Source of the DNA: Alphaproteobacteria bacterium
GTDB taxonomy: Bacteria > Pseudomonadota > Alphaproteobacteria > Reyranellales > Reyranellaceae
Length of the DNA stretch: 64,000 bases
Direction of reading: 5' to 3'
NCBI GenBank assembly: GCA_017307275.1
Contig: JAFKFK010000016.1
Location: forward strand, 62,001 to 126,000
Positions 33,709 to 47,575 of the stretch are shown piece after piece. Below the pieces are notes generated by a model. It saw only the letters and a list, made by a program, of their open reading frames with translations. It was not told where the DNA came from and made no database searches. Numbering within the stretch: position 1 is the stretch's first letter; every line of letters starts with the position of its first letter. A program made the position numbers and the translations under genes.

Positions 33709-35246
33709 TGCGACACTTCCTTCTCAAGGCGCTGCCGGTGCTGGCCGCAACGACGGCACTGGCTGCCTGCTCGGTCGGTCCAGACTTCATGGCGCCCGAA
33801 GGTCCGAGCACCCGAACCTACCTGCCCGACCAGAAGACGGATCTCATCGCTGCCAACATTCCGGGCGGCGAGGCCCAGCGCATCGTGCAGGGCATGGACA
33901 TTCCCGGCCAGTGGTGGGGCGTGTTCCAGTCACCGCAGCTCAACAGCCTGATCGAACGTTCGCTGACGGCCAATCCCGATATCCGCGCTGCCGCCGCGTC
34001 GCTCAAGGTGGCGCAGCTGAATGCCCGAGCGCAGCGGGCGACGCTATTCCCGACGATCTCGGCCGGCTTTGCCGGAACGCAGAACCAGACGGCAACCATC
34101 CTGCAGACGCCGCTTGCCGACCAGTCGATGACGATCTTCGGCCTCTTCACCGCCGGCCTGCAGATCACCTATGCCCTCGACATCTGGGGCGGCAATCGCC
34201 GCCAGATCGAATCGCTCGATGCGCTGGCCGAAGCGCAGTGCTTCCAGCTCGAAGGCGCCTATCTGTCGCTCGCGTCCAACGTCGTTGCCGGAGCCATCCT
34301 GGAAGCCTCGCTGCGCGCCCAGGTTGAGGCGACCAAGCGAATCATCGCAGCTCAACGCGAAACGCTGGGCATCCTCACTCAGCAATCCGGGCTCGGTGCC
34401 ATTCCCGGCGCAGATGTCGCGACACAGCAGGCCGCCATGGCGCAGTCGGAAGCGATCCTGCCGCCCCTGCAGAAGGCATTGGCGCAGCAACGCAACCTGA
34501 TGGCCAATCTCACCGGTCGGCTGCCCAGCAATCCCGTCGCCGAACGTTTCGAACTCAGCGATCTCAAACTGCCCGGCGAGTTGCCTCTCAGCCTGCCGTC
34601 CAAACTGGTCGAGCAGCGCCCCGACGTGCGTGCCGCCGAAGCCAACCTCCACTCCGCCAGTGCGCTGGTCGGCGTGGCGATCGCCAATCAACTCCCGCAA
34701 ATCACCTTGAGTGCGGGCGTGACCGCCAACTCCATCAGTCTCGATTCACTGTTCGGTTCGGGCCTCGCCGGAACGGTGGCCGGGTTCAACGTCGCGCAGA
34801 CCGTGCTCGACGGCGGCGCGCTCTATGCCAAGAAGAAGGGCGCCCAGGCCGCACTGGAGCAGGCCGATGCGCAATATCAATCAACCGTGCTCGCCGCCTT
34901 TCGCAATGTCGCCGACACGCTGAACGCCCTTGAATACGACGCCATAACTCTCAAGGCCGCCGTGGAAGCCGAACGCGCCGCTGCGACCAGCCTCAACATC
35001 GCCCGCAAGCGTCTGGAGCTCGGCGACACGACCTATGTATTCGTGCTCATCGCCGAACTCACCTATCAGCAGGCTATCCTCACTCGCATCCAGGCGCAGG
35101 CGGCGCGGCTCACCAACACGGCGGCCCTGTTCCAGTCGCTGGGCGGCGGCTGGTGGAACCGCGACACGGCCCTCGCTAACGGACGTTCGAAGTGTCGCCC
35201 GCCATCGGCGATACCGGCCAAGACTCCGTTGCAAGCGTCACGCTGA
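33705..35246 (+). CDS. Outer-membrane factor lipoprotein (NodT/TolC-like) of RND efflux system
   Basis: A 513-residue outer-membrane channel subunit. The signal ends in a lipobox LAAC (TTALAACSVGPDF), then WWGVFQSPQLNSLIERSLTANPDIRAA and a second copy of the TolC-like repeat later (LVEQRPDVRAAEANLHSASALVGVA). Two ATGs (33705, 33708) start the gene: the first overlaps the pump stop (ATGA), while the second is better spaced (7 nt) from GGAGG at 33696-33700. It would serve the tandem pumps on either side of it. The last 25 residues are low-complexity and variable. Confidence 0.9.
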   Translation: MMRHFLLKALPVLAATTALAACSVGPDFMAPEGPSTRTYLPDQKTDLIAANIPGGEAQRIVQGMDIPGQWWGVFQSPQLNSLIERSLTANPDIRAAAASLKVAQLNARAQRATLFPTISAGFAGTQNQTATILQTPLADQSMTIFGLFTAGLQITYALDIWGGNRRQIESLDALAEAQCFQLEGAYLSLASNVVAGAILEASLRAQVEATKRIIAAQRETLGILTQQSGLGAIPGADVATQQAAMAQSEAILPPLQKALAQQRNLMANLTGRLPSNPVAERFELSDLKLPGELPLSLPSKLVEQRPDVRAAEANLHSASALVGVAIANQLPQITLSAGVTANSISLDSLFGSGLAGTVAGFNVAQTVLDGGALYAKKKGAQAALEQADAQYQSTVLAAFRNVADTLNALEYDAITLKAAVEAERAAATSLNIARKRLELGDTTYVFVLIAELTYQQAILTRIQAQAARLTNTAALFQSLGGGWWNRDTALANGRSKCRPPSAIPAKTPLQASR

Positions 35247-35300
35247 TCACACTGAGTGTGAAGCGCTTGAGCACTGCATAGTCGATGCACTCTCAGCGCT
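35247..35300 (+). promoter_or_regulatory. Palindrome cluster between outer-membrane factor and second RND pump
   Basis: Directly after the stop, TCACACT-G-AGTGTGA (35247-35261) is a perfect 15-bp palindrome. Then AGCGCT (35262-35267) and AGCGCT (35295-35300), with inner GAG/CTC and GCAT/ATGC, form an imperfect 39-nt hairpin. A TTGACT (35304-35309) follows, but only a poorly spaced TTATCT (35324-35329) could be its -10. The region could be an operator, an mRNA processing site, or both. It separates the second pump from the first three genes. Confidence 0.4.
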
Positions 35301-35383
35301 AGTTTGACTGCAGGACTTGTGGCTTATCTGCGCACCCATAGGGGGAGGCGCCGCTCCAGTGCGGCGGTCGTCGGGGGTCGCGG

Positions 35384-38300
35384 ATGCACGCAATTGTCGG
35401 TGCTGCTCTACGTCAGCGCATACTGGTGTTGATCCTCAGCGCCGTGCTGATTGCAGGCGGTCTGTTTGCTTACAAGAAGCTGAACATCGAAGCCTATCCC
35501 GACCCGGTGCCGCCACTCGTCGACATCGTCACCCAGAATCCCGGCCAGTCGTCGGAAGAGATCGAACGCTACATCACGATCCCCATCGAAGTTCAGATGG
35601 CGGGCCTGCCGTATGTGAAGTCGATCCGCACGATCTCCCTGGTCGGCCTCAGCGACGTGAAGGTGCAGTTCACTTACGACCTCACTTACCGTGAAGCCTC
35701 GCAGCTTGTGACCAATCGGCTGTCGCAGCTCGGCCCCCTGCCCAACGGTGCGCAGCCCTTCATTTCGCCGACCAGCCCCATTGGCGAGATCTTTCGTTAT
35801 CGCGTGGTCGGTCCGCCGGGCTTCACCGTTACCGATCTCAAGACCATTCAGGACTGGATCCTGCTGCGCCGCCTCAAGGCCGTGCCTGGCGTGATCGACG
35901 TCACGACCTGGGGCGGCAAGAGCAAGACCTACGACATCACCGTCGATCTCGACCGGCTGATGGCTTACGGGCTCACGCTGAAGCAGGTGCTCGACGCCAT
36001 CAACGGCGCCAACAACAATGTCGGCGCCAATACCGTCAATCTCGGTCCGCAATCGGCGGTCATCCGAAGCATCGGGCAGATCCGCTCGATGGAAGACATC
36101 GCGCACACGATGCTGACCATGCGCGACAACGCGCCGATCCTGGTATCGGACGTGGCGACCATCGCCGTCGGGCATGAACCGCGGCTCGGCGTCGCCGGAC
36201 ACGACGACGACGACGATATCGTCCAAGGCATCGTGCTGATGCGACGCGGTGCGGAGACCATGCCCACCCTGCGTAGCGTCGAGCGCGAGGTCGGCCGCAT
36301 CAACAACTCCGACCTCCTGCCGCCGGGCGTGCGCATCGAACGCATCTACGACCGCAGCATCCTGGTCGACGTGACGACCAGCACGGTGCTGCACAACATG
36401 GTGATGGGCGTCGTCCTGGTCTTCCTGATCCAGTGGCTGTTCCTCGGCGACCTGCGCAGCGCCCTGATCGTCTCGGCCACCATTCCCTTCGCCCTGCTCT
36501 TCGCCGTGGTCATCCTCGTGCTCAGCGGCGAATCGGCCAATCTTCTTTCCATGGGCGCGATCGACTTCGGCATCATCGTCGATGCCACCGTGATCATGGT
36601 CGAAAACATCTACCGCCATCTCGCCGAAGCGAGTGCGGGCCACCGGTCGCACCGCTCGACGCTTCACGCGCCGGCCGGACTTACCGGCAAGCTCGCGACG
36701 ATCTACGAGGCCTCCGGCGAGGTCACCAAAGCGATCTTCTTCTCCGCCACGATCATCATTGCGGGCTTCCTGCCGCTCTTCACTCTGTCGGGCGTCGAGG
36801 GCCACATCTTCGGACCGATGGCCAAGACTTATGCCTTCGCGTTGTCCGGTGGCCTGCTCGCGACCTTCACCGTGACGCCCGCTCTGGCCGCGGTGCTGCT
36901 GCCCGAAAAAGTCTCCGAGCAGGAGACAATCATCGTCCGCAGCCTGCGCCTGCTCTATCGCAATGTCATCGATTTCGTGATGGCGTGGCGCATTCCGACG
37001 CTGACGGTAGGCGCTGGCCTGGTGGCCCTCGCCGCCGTCGCCGCAAGCTCGGTGGGGTTGGAATTTCTTCCCAAGCTCGAGGAAGGCAACATCTGGATGC
37101 GCGCGGCGCTGCCGCCGTCGGTGTCGCTCGACGAAGGCAACGGCTACGTGAACCGCATGCGCCGCCTCGTGAAGAGCTTCCCCGAGGTCGAGACAGTCAT
37201 CACCCAGCATGGCCGGCCGGATGACGGCACCGATCCCGACGGCTTCTCCAACGCCGAGTTCTTCGTCGCCCTGAAACCCGCCAGTAAATGGCGCAAGGGC
37301 ATGGAGAAGCCGGAGCTGATCGCCGAGATGAGCGATGCGCTGCGCAAGGCGTTCCCGGGCGTCAGCTTCGCCTTCTCTCAGTACATCCAGGACAACGTCC
37401 AGGAAGCGGCCTCCGGCATCGACGCCGAGAACGCCATCAAGATCACCGGCCCCGACCTCGCAACCTTGCGCAAGATCGCCGTCGAGATCCGTACCGTGCT
37501 GGAGGGTGTGCGCGGCATCGCCGACATCCAGGTGCCGCCACTGCTCGGCCTGCCGACCATCCAGATCGCGATCGATCGCCAGCGCGCCGCCCGCTACGGC
37601 CTCTCGCCGGGCGACATCAATGCGACGGTCCAGGCGGCCGTCGGCGGCCAGACCGCCGGCGACCTCTACGAGGATGGCAGCGACCGGCACTTCCCCATGC
37701 TGGTGCGGCTCGCACCCAAATATCGCGAAAACATCGAGGCGCTGCGTCGCATCTCGGTCGGCGTGCCCGGCCCCAATGGCGGTGTCGTGCAGGTCCCGTT
37801 GGGTGAAGTCGCCAAGATCGGCCTGTCGAGCGGCGCCTTCTATATCTACCGCGAGCAGCAGGAACGCTACATTCCGGTGAAGTTCAGCGTGCGCGGTCGA
37901 GACCTCGGGGGGGCCGTCCTCGAAGCCCAGCAAAGGGTCGCCGAGCAGGTGAAGTTGCCACCCGGCTATCGCCTCGACTGGGCCGGGGATTTCGTGAACT
38001 TCGAGAGCGCCATCGCGCGGCTCGCCATCGCCGTGCCGATCGCCATCGCCATCATTCTGTTGCTGCTCTATGTCAGCTTCGGCTCGCTGGTCGACACGCT
38101 GATTGCCGGCAGCGCGATCCCGCTGGCGCTGGTCGGCGGCATCTTGGGCCTGTGGCTGGCCGACATGTCGTTCAGTATTTCGGCCGCCATCGGCTTCGTC
38201 GCGCTGTTCGGTATCGCCGCCATGAACGGCATCATGGTCCTGGCCTGCTTCAATCGCCTGGTCGCCGGAGGCATGGCGCGCGAACCAGCGCTGCGCCAGA

Positions 38301-38524
38301 CCTGCGAACTGCAGATGCGCCCCGTCCTGATGACCTGCGTGGCTGCAGCCGTCGGCCTGCTGCCCGCCGCCTTCTCGACGGCGATCGGCAGCCAGGTCCA
38401 GCGTCCGCTCGCCATTGTGGTCGTGGGCGGCATGGTGCTGGCGCCGATCCTGTTTCTCACCGTGCTGCCGGCGATCATCGGCGCCTTCTCTCGGCGTCGC
38501 GTCCCGGTTACATCTGAGGTGTGA
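35384..38524 (+). CDS. Heavy-metal-type RND efflux permease, second of two tandem paralogues
   Basis: A 1046-residue RND pump with the same Asp-Asp-Glu signature (GAIDFGIIVDATVIMVEN) and the same HME N-terminus as the pump at 30547. The two genes share a near-identical stretch (31584-31703 against 36421-36540, three mismatches in 120 nt), although they differ elsewhere at synonymous sites. It has no adaptor or channel gene of its own, so it probably uses those at 29250 and 33705, possibly in a mixed trimer as for MdtBC. It is followed by a hydrolase gene overlapping by 4 bp (GTGA). Confidence 0.9.
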   Translation: MHAIVGAALRQRILVLILSAVLIAGGLFAYKKLNIEAYPDPVPPLVDIVTQNPGQSSEEIERYITIPIEVQMAGLPYVKSIRTISLVGLSDVKVQFTYDLTYREASQLVTNRLSQLGPLPNGAQPFISPTSPIGEIFRYRVVGPPGFTVTDLKTIQDWILLRRLKAVPGVIDVTTWGGKSKTYDITVDLDRLMAYGLTLKQVLDAINGANNNVGANTVNLGPQSAVIRSIGQIRSMEDIAHTMLTMRDNAPILVSDVATIAVGHEPRLGVAGHDDDDDIVQGIVLMRRGAETMPTLRSVEREVGRINNSDLLPPGVRIERIYDRSILVDVTTSTVLHNMVMGVVLVFLIQWLFLGDLRSALIVSATIPFALLFAVVILVLSGESANLLSMGAIDFGIIVDATVIMVENIYRHLAEASAGHRSHRSTLHAPAGLTGKLATIYEASGEVTKAIFFSATIIIAGFLPLFTLSGVEGHIFGPMAKTYAFALSGGLLATFTVTPALAAVLLPEKVSEQETIIVRSLRLLYRNVIDFVMAWRIPTLTVGAGLVALAAVAASSVGLEFLPKLEEGNIWMRAALPPSVSLDEGNGYVNRMRRLVKSFPEVETVITQHGRPDDGTDPDGFSNAEFFVALKPASKWRKGMEKPELIAEMSDALRKAFPGVSFAFSQYIQDNVQEAASGIDAENAIKITGPDLATLRKIAVEIRTVLEGVRGIADIQVPPLLGLPTIQIAIDRQRAARYGLSPGDINATVQAAVGGQTAGDLYEDGSDRHFPMLVRLAPKYRENIEALRRISVGVPGPNGGVVQVPLGEVAKIGLSSGAFYIYREQQERYIPVKFSVRGRDLGGAVLEAQQRVAEQVKLPPGYRLDWAGDFVNFESAIARLAIAVPIAIAIILLLLYVSFGSLVDTLIAGSAIPLALVGGILGLWLADMSFSISAAIGFVALFGIAAMNGIMVLACFNRLVAGGMAREPALRQTCELQMRPVLMTCVAAAVGLLPAAFSTAIGSQVQRPLAIVVVGGMVLAPILFLTVLPAIIGAFSRRRVPVTSEV

Positions 38525-39318
38525 ACCTCGACGACCAACTGATTGACCTCGGCGACCGCCGCCTGCGCGTGCGCCACCTCTCGCCCGCACAAGATGATGG
38601 GCTGGAACGCACCACCCTCGTCTTCCTGCACGAGGGCCTGGGCTGCATCGAGATGTGGCGCGACTTTCCGCAGAAACTCTGCGACGCCACGCGTTGCCGC
38701 GGCATCGTCTACGACCGTACCAGCTACGGCCGGTCGAGCCCGTGGCCGTCCGATCCGGGCGTTCGCTACATGGAGATCGAGGCCGACCAGATTCTGCCGC
38801 GCCTGCTCGCGGCCCTGACCATCGACGACTGCGTGCTGGTCGGCCACAGCGACGGTGGCACGATTGCGTTGAACTACGCCGCGCGCGATCCCGAGCCCTT
38901 GCGCGCCGTCGTGACCCTGGCCGCCCATGCGATCAACGAGCCAGTCTGCGTCACGGCAATCCAGAAGGCTCGCGAGGCGTTCGCGTCAGGCGATCTGCGC
39001 CAGCGGTTGGCCAAGTATCACGGCGACAATGTCGACCGCGCCTTCCATCTGTGGTCGGACGCTTGGGTGGCGCCGGGCTTCGAGCCGATGGACGCCAACG
39101 GCCGGCTGCCCGGTGTGCTCGTTCCGCTGCAGGCGATTCAAGGCGAGGACGACGAATACGGCAGCGAGCTTCAGCTCGGCATCATTGCCGGCAAGGTCGG
39201 CGGATACTGCGAAACCAGGCTGGTCGCTGACTGCGGACACAGCCCGCACCTGCAGCAGCCCGCTTACGTTCTCTCCGAAATCACCCGCTTTATCGCCCCT
39301 CTGGCGCTGGCGGGCTGA
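38521..39318 (+). CDS. Alpha/beta-fold hydrolase
   Basis: A 265-residue hydrolase. The nucleophile motif is VGHSDGGTIAL with the serine in GHSDG, the oxyanion region is FLHEGLGCIEMWRDFP, and the late His is DCGHSPHLQQP. The family includes esterases and C-C bond hydrolases; the substrate cannot be told. It starts at GTG 38521, overlapping the RND pump stop by 4 bp, which couples it to the efflux operon for translation. Its 3' end is 3 bp from the convergent TPR gene. Confidence 0.85.
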   Translation: MNLDDQLIDLGDRRLRVRHLSPAQDDGLERTTLVFLHEGLGCIEMWRDFPQKLCDATRCRGIVYDRTSYGRSSPWPSDPGVRYMEIEADQILPRLLAALTIDDCVLVGHSDGGTIALNYAARDPEPLRAVVTLAAHAINEPVCVTAIQKAREAFASGDLRQRLAKYHGDNVDRAFHLWSDAWVAPGFEPMDANGRLPGVLVPLQAIQGEDDEYGSELQLGIIAGKVGGYCETRLVADCGHSPHLQQPAYVLSEITRFIAPLALAG

Positions 39319-39321
39319 TCT

Positions 39322-40335
39322 TTAGAGCCGCTTCAACTCGCTGGAGGCGGCCCAGTTCATCTCCGACACCGTCGGGCAACGCGCCTGGGCGAGCTGGAAC
39401 TGTTCGCGCGCCTTCTGCTTGTCGCCGCGACGTACTGCATCCATGCCGATGAAGAAGGCAGCCGGGCACTTGCCGTTGCTGCGCTTGGCGGCTTCGTCGG
39501 ACTCGGCGGCGACTTCAAGCTCACCCGACGAGCCCTTGCCCAGCAGGAAGCGCACGATCGGGCCGGGCCATTCGTTCAGGCTCTCCGCACCAACGTCCCT
39601 CGCCAGCGCCGTGCGGGCATCGCGCCGCGCACGCACCTGGGCGGCGTAGCGCCAGAGGAGCGGCGATATCTTCGACTTGAACGTCGGACGCCCCTCCAGC
39701 GAGCCGTTGAAGTCGTCGGCAGCCTGCGCGTAGTTGCCGAGATTGAAGTTGGCATGGCCACGGAAGAACAAGGCAGAGCGCCGTTCGCTCTCGGTCTTCG
39801 CGTTGGCCAGGGCGGAGTCGAGCAGCCCCAGGGCGCGCGGAAAGTCGGCGATCTGCATATAAACCTGGGCCTGGGCGACCATCAGCGAGGGATCGCCGGG
39901 TTTGCGTGCCAACGCGCTGTCGAGCGTGCGCAAGGCGGCTGCCCGGTCGCCACCACCCGCGAGGCTCGGCATGGCCAGCGACATCACGACCTGCCAGTCG
40001 GAAGGCAGGACCCGGCCCATCTCGGCAATGTCCTTCTGGCTGTCCGCCTCCCGGCCGAGCCGGCTCAGCTGAAATGCACGGATGCTGAGATACATCGACC
40101 GGTCCAGCGCCGAGAGCTGAGAGGCCGACAGGATCTTGTTCAGCGAATCGAGCGTCGCATTCCGGCCCGCGGCGGCTGCGCCCGAACCCGGTGAACTGTC
40201 CGAAGGACCGCTGGATGGAAACCCGCGCGACGACGGATCCCACGACTCAGTCGCATTACGCTGCGCGACAGCCTCGCCAGACAAAGCGAGGACGGCGGCA
40301 AAAAGCCCGAACAACTGCACCATTCGACGTTGCAT
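39322..40335 (-). CDS. Secreted tetratricopeptide-repeat protein
   Basis: A 337-residue protein with a signal peptide ([16 protein letters not shown], then AVAQ), a Ser/Pro/Gly-rich linker, then a series of helical repeats (for example [19 protein letters not shown] and [21 protein letters not shown]). TPRs act as protein-binding scaffolds. No enzymatic motif is seen. It is divergent from aconitase; the start at 40335 or 40323 (second ATG) cannot be decided, as neither has a clear Shine-Dalgarno. Confidence 0.7.
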   Translation of the reverse strand: MQRRMVQLFGLFAAVLALSGEAVAQRNATESWDPSSRGFPSSGPSDSSPGSGAAAAGRNATLDSLNKILSASQLSALDRSMYLSIRAFQLSRLGREADSQKDIAEMGRVLPSDWQVVMSLAMPSLAGGGDRAAALRTLDSALARKPGDPSLMVAQAQVYMQIADFPRALGLLDSALANAKTESERRSALFFRGHANFNLGNYAQAADDFNGSLEGRPTFKSKISPLLWRYAAQVRARRDARTALARDVGAESLNEWPGPIVRFLLGKGSSGELEVAAESDEAAKRSNGKCPAAFFIGMDAVRRGDKQKAREQFQLAQARCPTVSEMNWAASSELKRL

Positions 40336-40377
40336 GGCACCAATCTGGCACAAGGACCATCAGGCTGCATCCGCCGA

Positions 40378-40406
40378 TTGCCTGTGCCCTTCCGTGCCCC
40401 TATTTT
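40378..40406 (+). promoter_or_regulatory. Candidate sigma70-type promoter of aconitase gene
   Basis: TTGCCT (40378-40383), a 17-bp spacer and TATTTT (40401-40406) match the housekeeping promoter form in the 111-bp gap between the divergent TPR and aconitase genes. It lies 41 bp before the ATG at 40447, which has AGGAG at 40436-40440. Confidence 0.4.
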
Positions 40407-40446
40407 GCCATCCGTCCGCACAAAACCGACCTCGCAGGAGTACGAT

Positions 40447-43134
<2,688 letters not shown>

Positions 43135-43154
43135 CGCCGGGAGAAACGGGAGCC

Positions 43155-43724
43155 ATGGCGCCAGCTTCTCAGCGCGGGGGGCTGGCCGACCATGCTGTCG
43201 CCATGGCTCGCAACAACATATGGGCGAACCACCGCCTGCTCAGCGCCTGCATGGCGCTGTCGCCGGCGGAGTTCGCCGCCCCGCGCACGAGCTTCTTTCC
43301 CACGCTGCGCGCCACGCTGAACCATATCCTCTGGGTCGATACCTATTACATCGACGCCCTCGAGCGCGATCCGACGGTGCTGCAGCGCTACAACGATCCG
43401 CTGCCCGATTTTCCCGACGCCGCGTCGCTTCACACCGCTCAGATCGCAAGTGACCGCCGGCTGCTTGCCTTCTGCGAACGCCAGACCGAAGCAAGCCTTC
43501 TCGGAGGGCTGGTGTTGCCGCGGCCCAACCGCACGCCACCACCGTCGACCGTGCTGTCGATCCTCGAACATCTCTTCCAGCACCAGACGCATCATCGCGG
43601 CCAGGCCCATGCCATGCTGGCCGGTACCGCCGTGAAGCCGCCGCAGCTCGACGAGTTCTTTCTTGCTGGCGAGCAGCATCTGCGCCGCGACGAGCTGCTG
43701 TCGCTGGGCCTCGAACCGAGCTGA
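43155..43724 (+). CDS. DinB-like metalloenzyme-fold protein
   Basis: A 189-residue four-helix-bundle protein of the DinB/YfiT group. The metal-binding histidines are at HILWVDTYY and in HQTHHRGQAH, in the usual helix 2 and helix 3 positions. Members act as divalent-metal-dependent thiol transferases or have unknown roles. It starts 20 bp after acnA. Its stop overlaps the start of the next gene (TGATG). Confidence 0.85.
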   Translation: MAPASQRGGLADHAVAMARNNIWANHRLLSACMALSPAEFAAPRTSFFPTLRATLNHILWVDTYYIDALERDPTVLQRYNDPLPDFPDAASLHTAQIASDRRLLAFCERQTEASLLGGLVLPRPNRTPPPSTVLSILEHLFQHQTHHRGQAHAMLAGTAVKPPQLDEFFLAGEQHLRRDELLSLGLEPS

Positions 43725-44845
43725 TGCGGCCGCGTCCCTCCTTCGCCGGTGCTGCGATCGAGGTGAGCGACCTCGGGCGCTCCGTCGCCTTCCATCGTCT
43801 GTGGCTGCCCATGCTCGGCTTCCGTCGCGTCTGGGCGCACCCCGATCGCGTGATGTGGTCGCGCGGCTACGACCATTTCGTCATGCGCCAGGCCAAGGAT
43901 GGCGTGTCCTACGGACCGGGTGCGCTGTGGCTCGCCGTCTCCGCCGAGAGCCGCGCCCAGGTCGACCAGGTGTTCGCCGAACTGCGCGATGCCGGCGCCG
44001 AAATCCTCCAGCCCCCCAAGGAGCTCGAGTATTTCGCCCCCGGTTACTACTCGGTGGGATTTCGCGATCCCGACGGCGTGCCGATCGAGGTCGTGCACCG
44101 TTGGGACGAGCTGCCCGACCTTGCCGACGCCGAACAGGTGCGCGTGCCGGGCCACGGCGTCACCCTGGGCGGTTACTTCTTCAAACCGCAGGCGGGGCAG
44201 CCGCCCTATCCCGCGCTGATCCTGCTGCATGGCTTTGCCGGCCATGCCCACAATCTGGTCGGTCTGGCGCGGCGTGCTTCGGCCAACGGCTACGCCACGC
44301 TCGCGCTCTCGCTGCGCGGCTGGCTGGGTTCGGAAGGCGAAAGCGATCAAGGACTGCGCCAGCCGCTCGACGTGCTGGCCGCCATCGACTGGCTGGCCAA
44401 GCGGCCCTCGGTTGATCGCGACCGCATCGGCCTGGTCGGCGCCTCGATGGGCGGTCAGGTGGCGCTGCTGACGGCGGCGCACAAACCGCCGATCAAGGCG
44501 GTCGCCTCCTATTTCGCGCCGACCGATCTCGCGCGCTGGCGGGCGGCAAACCCGTTCATTCGCGACTATCTCGACGATCTCTGCGGGCCCGAGGGGCTGC
44601 CGGTTCGCTCACCGATATTCCGCGTTGCGCAGATCGACATTCCGGTGCTGCTGATCCATGGCGACAGCGACGAGAACGTGCCGGTCGATCAGACGACGAC
44701 CATGGCGGAAGCGTTACGCGATCACGGAAAGGACGTCGAAGCCTTCGTCATTCCCGGTGCGACGCACTATTTTAACGACAAGGAGTATGGCATTGCCCTG
44801 CGCACCTTGTTCGACTTCATGCGTCGCCACCTGACTCGGAGCTAA
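43724..44845 (+). CDS. Fusion of VOC (glyoxalase-like) domain with alpha/beta hydrolase
   Basis: A 373-residue two-domain protein. Residues about 8-127 form a VOC domain (AIEVSDLGRSVAFHRLWLPMLGFRRVW ... YSVGFRDPDGVPIEVVH) with candidate metal ligands His and Glu. Residues about 140-373 form a dienelactone-hydrolase/prolyl-oligopeptidase-like domain with the nucleophile in VGASMGGQVA, an Asp in IHGDSDENVP and a His in PGATHYF. The coupling suggests that the first domain binds or isomerises a product that the second hydrolyses, but this is inferred. The start shares one base with the preceding stop. Confidence 0.82.
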   Translation: MRPRPSFAGAAIEVSDLGRSVAFHRLWLPMLGFRRVWAHPDRVMWSRGYDHFVMRQAKDGVSYGPGALWLAVSAESRAQVDQVFAELRDAGAEILQPPKELEYFAPGYYSVGFRDPDGVPIEVVHRWDELPDLADAEQVRVPGHGVTLGGYFFKPQAGQPPYPALILLHGFAGHAHNLVGLARRASANGYATLALSLRGWLGSEGESDQGLRQPLDVLAAIDWLAKRPSVDRDRIGLVGASMGGQVALLTAAHKPPIKAVASYFAPTDLARWRAANPFIRDYLDDLCGPEGLPVRSPIFRVAQIDIPVLLIHGDSDENVPVDQTTTMAEALRDHGKDVEAFVIPGATHYFNDKEYGIALRTLFDFMRRHLTRS

Positions 44846-44851
44846 CTGTCC

Positions 44852-45523
44852 ATGCGTGTGTCCGAAGCCATCAACTCCCGCCGCTCGATGCGGGTCTTCA
44901 AGTCCGAGCCCGTGGCCAAGGCCGACATCGAGTGGATCGTCACCAACGCCAACCGCGCAGCGTCGAACGGCAACCTGCAGCCGTGGAAGCTCTACGTCAC
45001 CATGGACAAGGCGCGGCAACGCCTGTCAGCCGCGATCCTCAAGGCGATGGACGAGGGCGACCATGGGCCGGGCGGCGAGTACGACGTCTATCCCAAGGAA
45101 TTCACGCCGGTCTACGACACGCGCCGCAAGCTCGTCGGCAAGCAGCTCTACACGCTCCTCGGTGTGCCGCGCGGCGACGCCGCCGGCATGATGAAGCAGT
45201 TCCGCAAGAACTATGAATTTTTCGATGCACCGGTCGGAATGATTCTCTGCGTCGAAAAGCGCATGGGCGGCGGCCAGTGGATCGACTGTGGCATCTTCCT
45301 CGACCAGCTTATGCTGCTGGCTCGCGAGAAGGGACTGCACACCTGTCCGCAGGCGGCGTTCAGCCGCTATCAGCATGTCGTGCGGCGCGAGCTCAATGTT
45401 CCCGAAGACCAGATCGTCATCTGCGGTCTGGCGCTGGGTCATGCCGACCCCGATGTCGTCCCCAACAGCCTGATCACCGAACGGGCGCCGATCCAGGACT
45501 TCACGACCTGGTTCACCGAATGA
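44852..45523 (+). CDS. Nitroreductase family FMN-dependent oxidoreductase
   Basis: A 223-residue protein with the FMN phosphate-binding start RRSMRVFKSEPV, middle segment ANRAASNGNLQPWKLYV, and the late GLALGHADPDVVPNS motif. Such enzymes reduce nitro groups, quinones or enones with NAD(P)H and FMN. It starts 6 bp after the VOC-hydrolase stop, as the likely last gene of the acnA cluster. There is no terminator in the 106-bp gap before acsA. Confidence 0.9.
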   Translation: MRVSEAINSRRSMRVFKSEPVAKADIEWIVTNANRAASNGNLQPWKLYVTMDKARQRLSAAILKAMDEGDHGPGGEYDVYPKEFTPVYDTRRKLVGKQLYTLLGVPRGDAAGMMKQFRKNYEFFDAPVGMILCVEKRMGGGQWIDCGIFLDQLMLLAREKGLHTCPQAAFSRYQHVVRRELNVPEDQIVICGLALGHADPDVVPNSLITERAPIQDFTTWFTE

Positions 45524-45555
45524 CGGCAACACGCCGAGGCGCGGCCAAAGTCGAA

Positions 45556-45585
45556 TTGCCGAGCGCGACGACGGCGCGCTAAAAC
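45556..45585 (+). promoter_or_regulatory. Candidate promoter of the acetyl-CoA synthetase gene
   Basis: TTGCCG (45556-45561) and TAAAAC (45580-45585) with an 18-bp spacer lie 45 bp before the ATG. A very good Shine-Dalgarno (GGGAGGAAT) follows just before 45630. Confidence 0.35.
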
Positions 45586-45629
45586 GCAAGCAATTCATGG
45601 CCTAAGCCTAGCGATATGGGAGGAATAAA

Positions 45630-47567
<1,938 letters not shown>

Positions 47568-47575
47568 GGAGTCCG

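Noticed and set aside
35408..38590. Very long open frame antisense to the second RND pump
   Set aside because: It mirrors the codon pattern of the real gene in a GC-rich genome, has His/Asp/Arg-rich low-complexity translation and no start signal. The sense frame is a clear RND pump.
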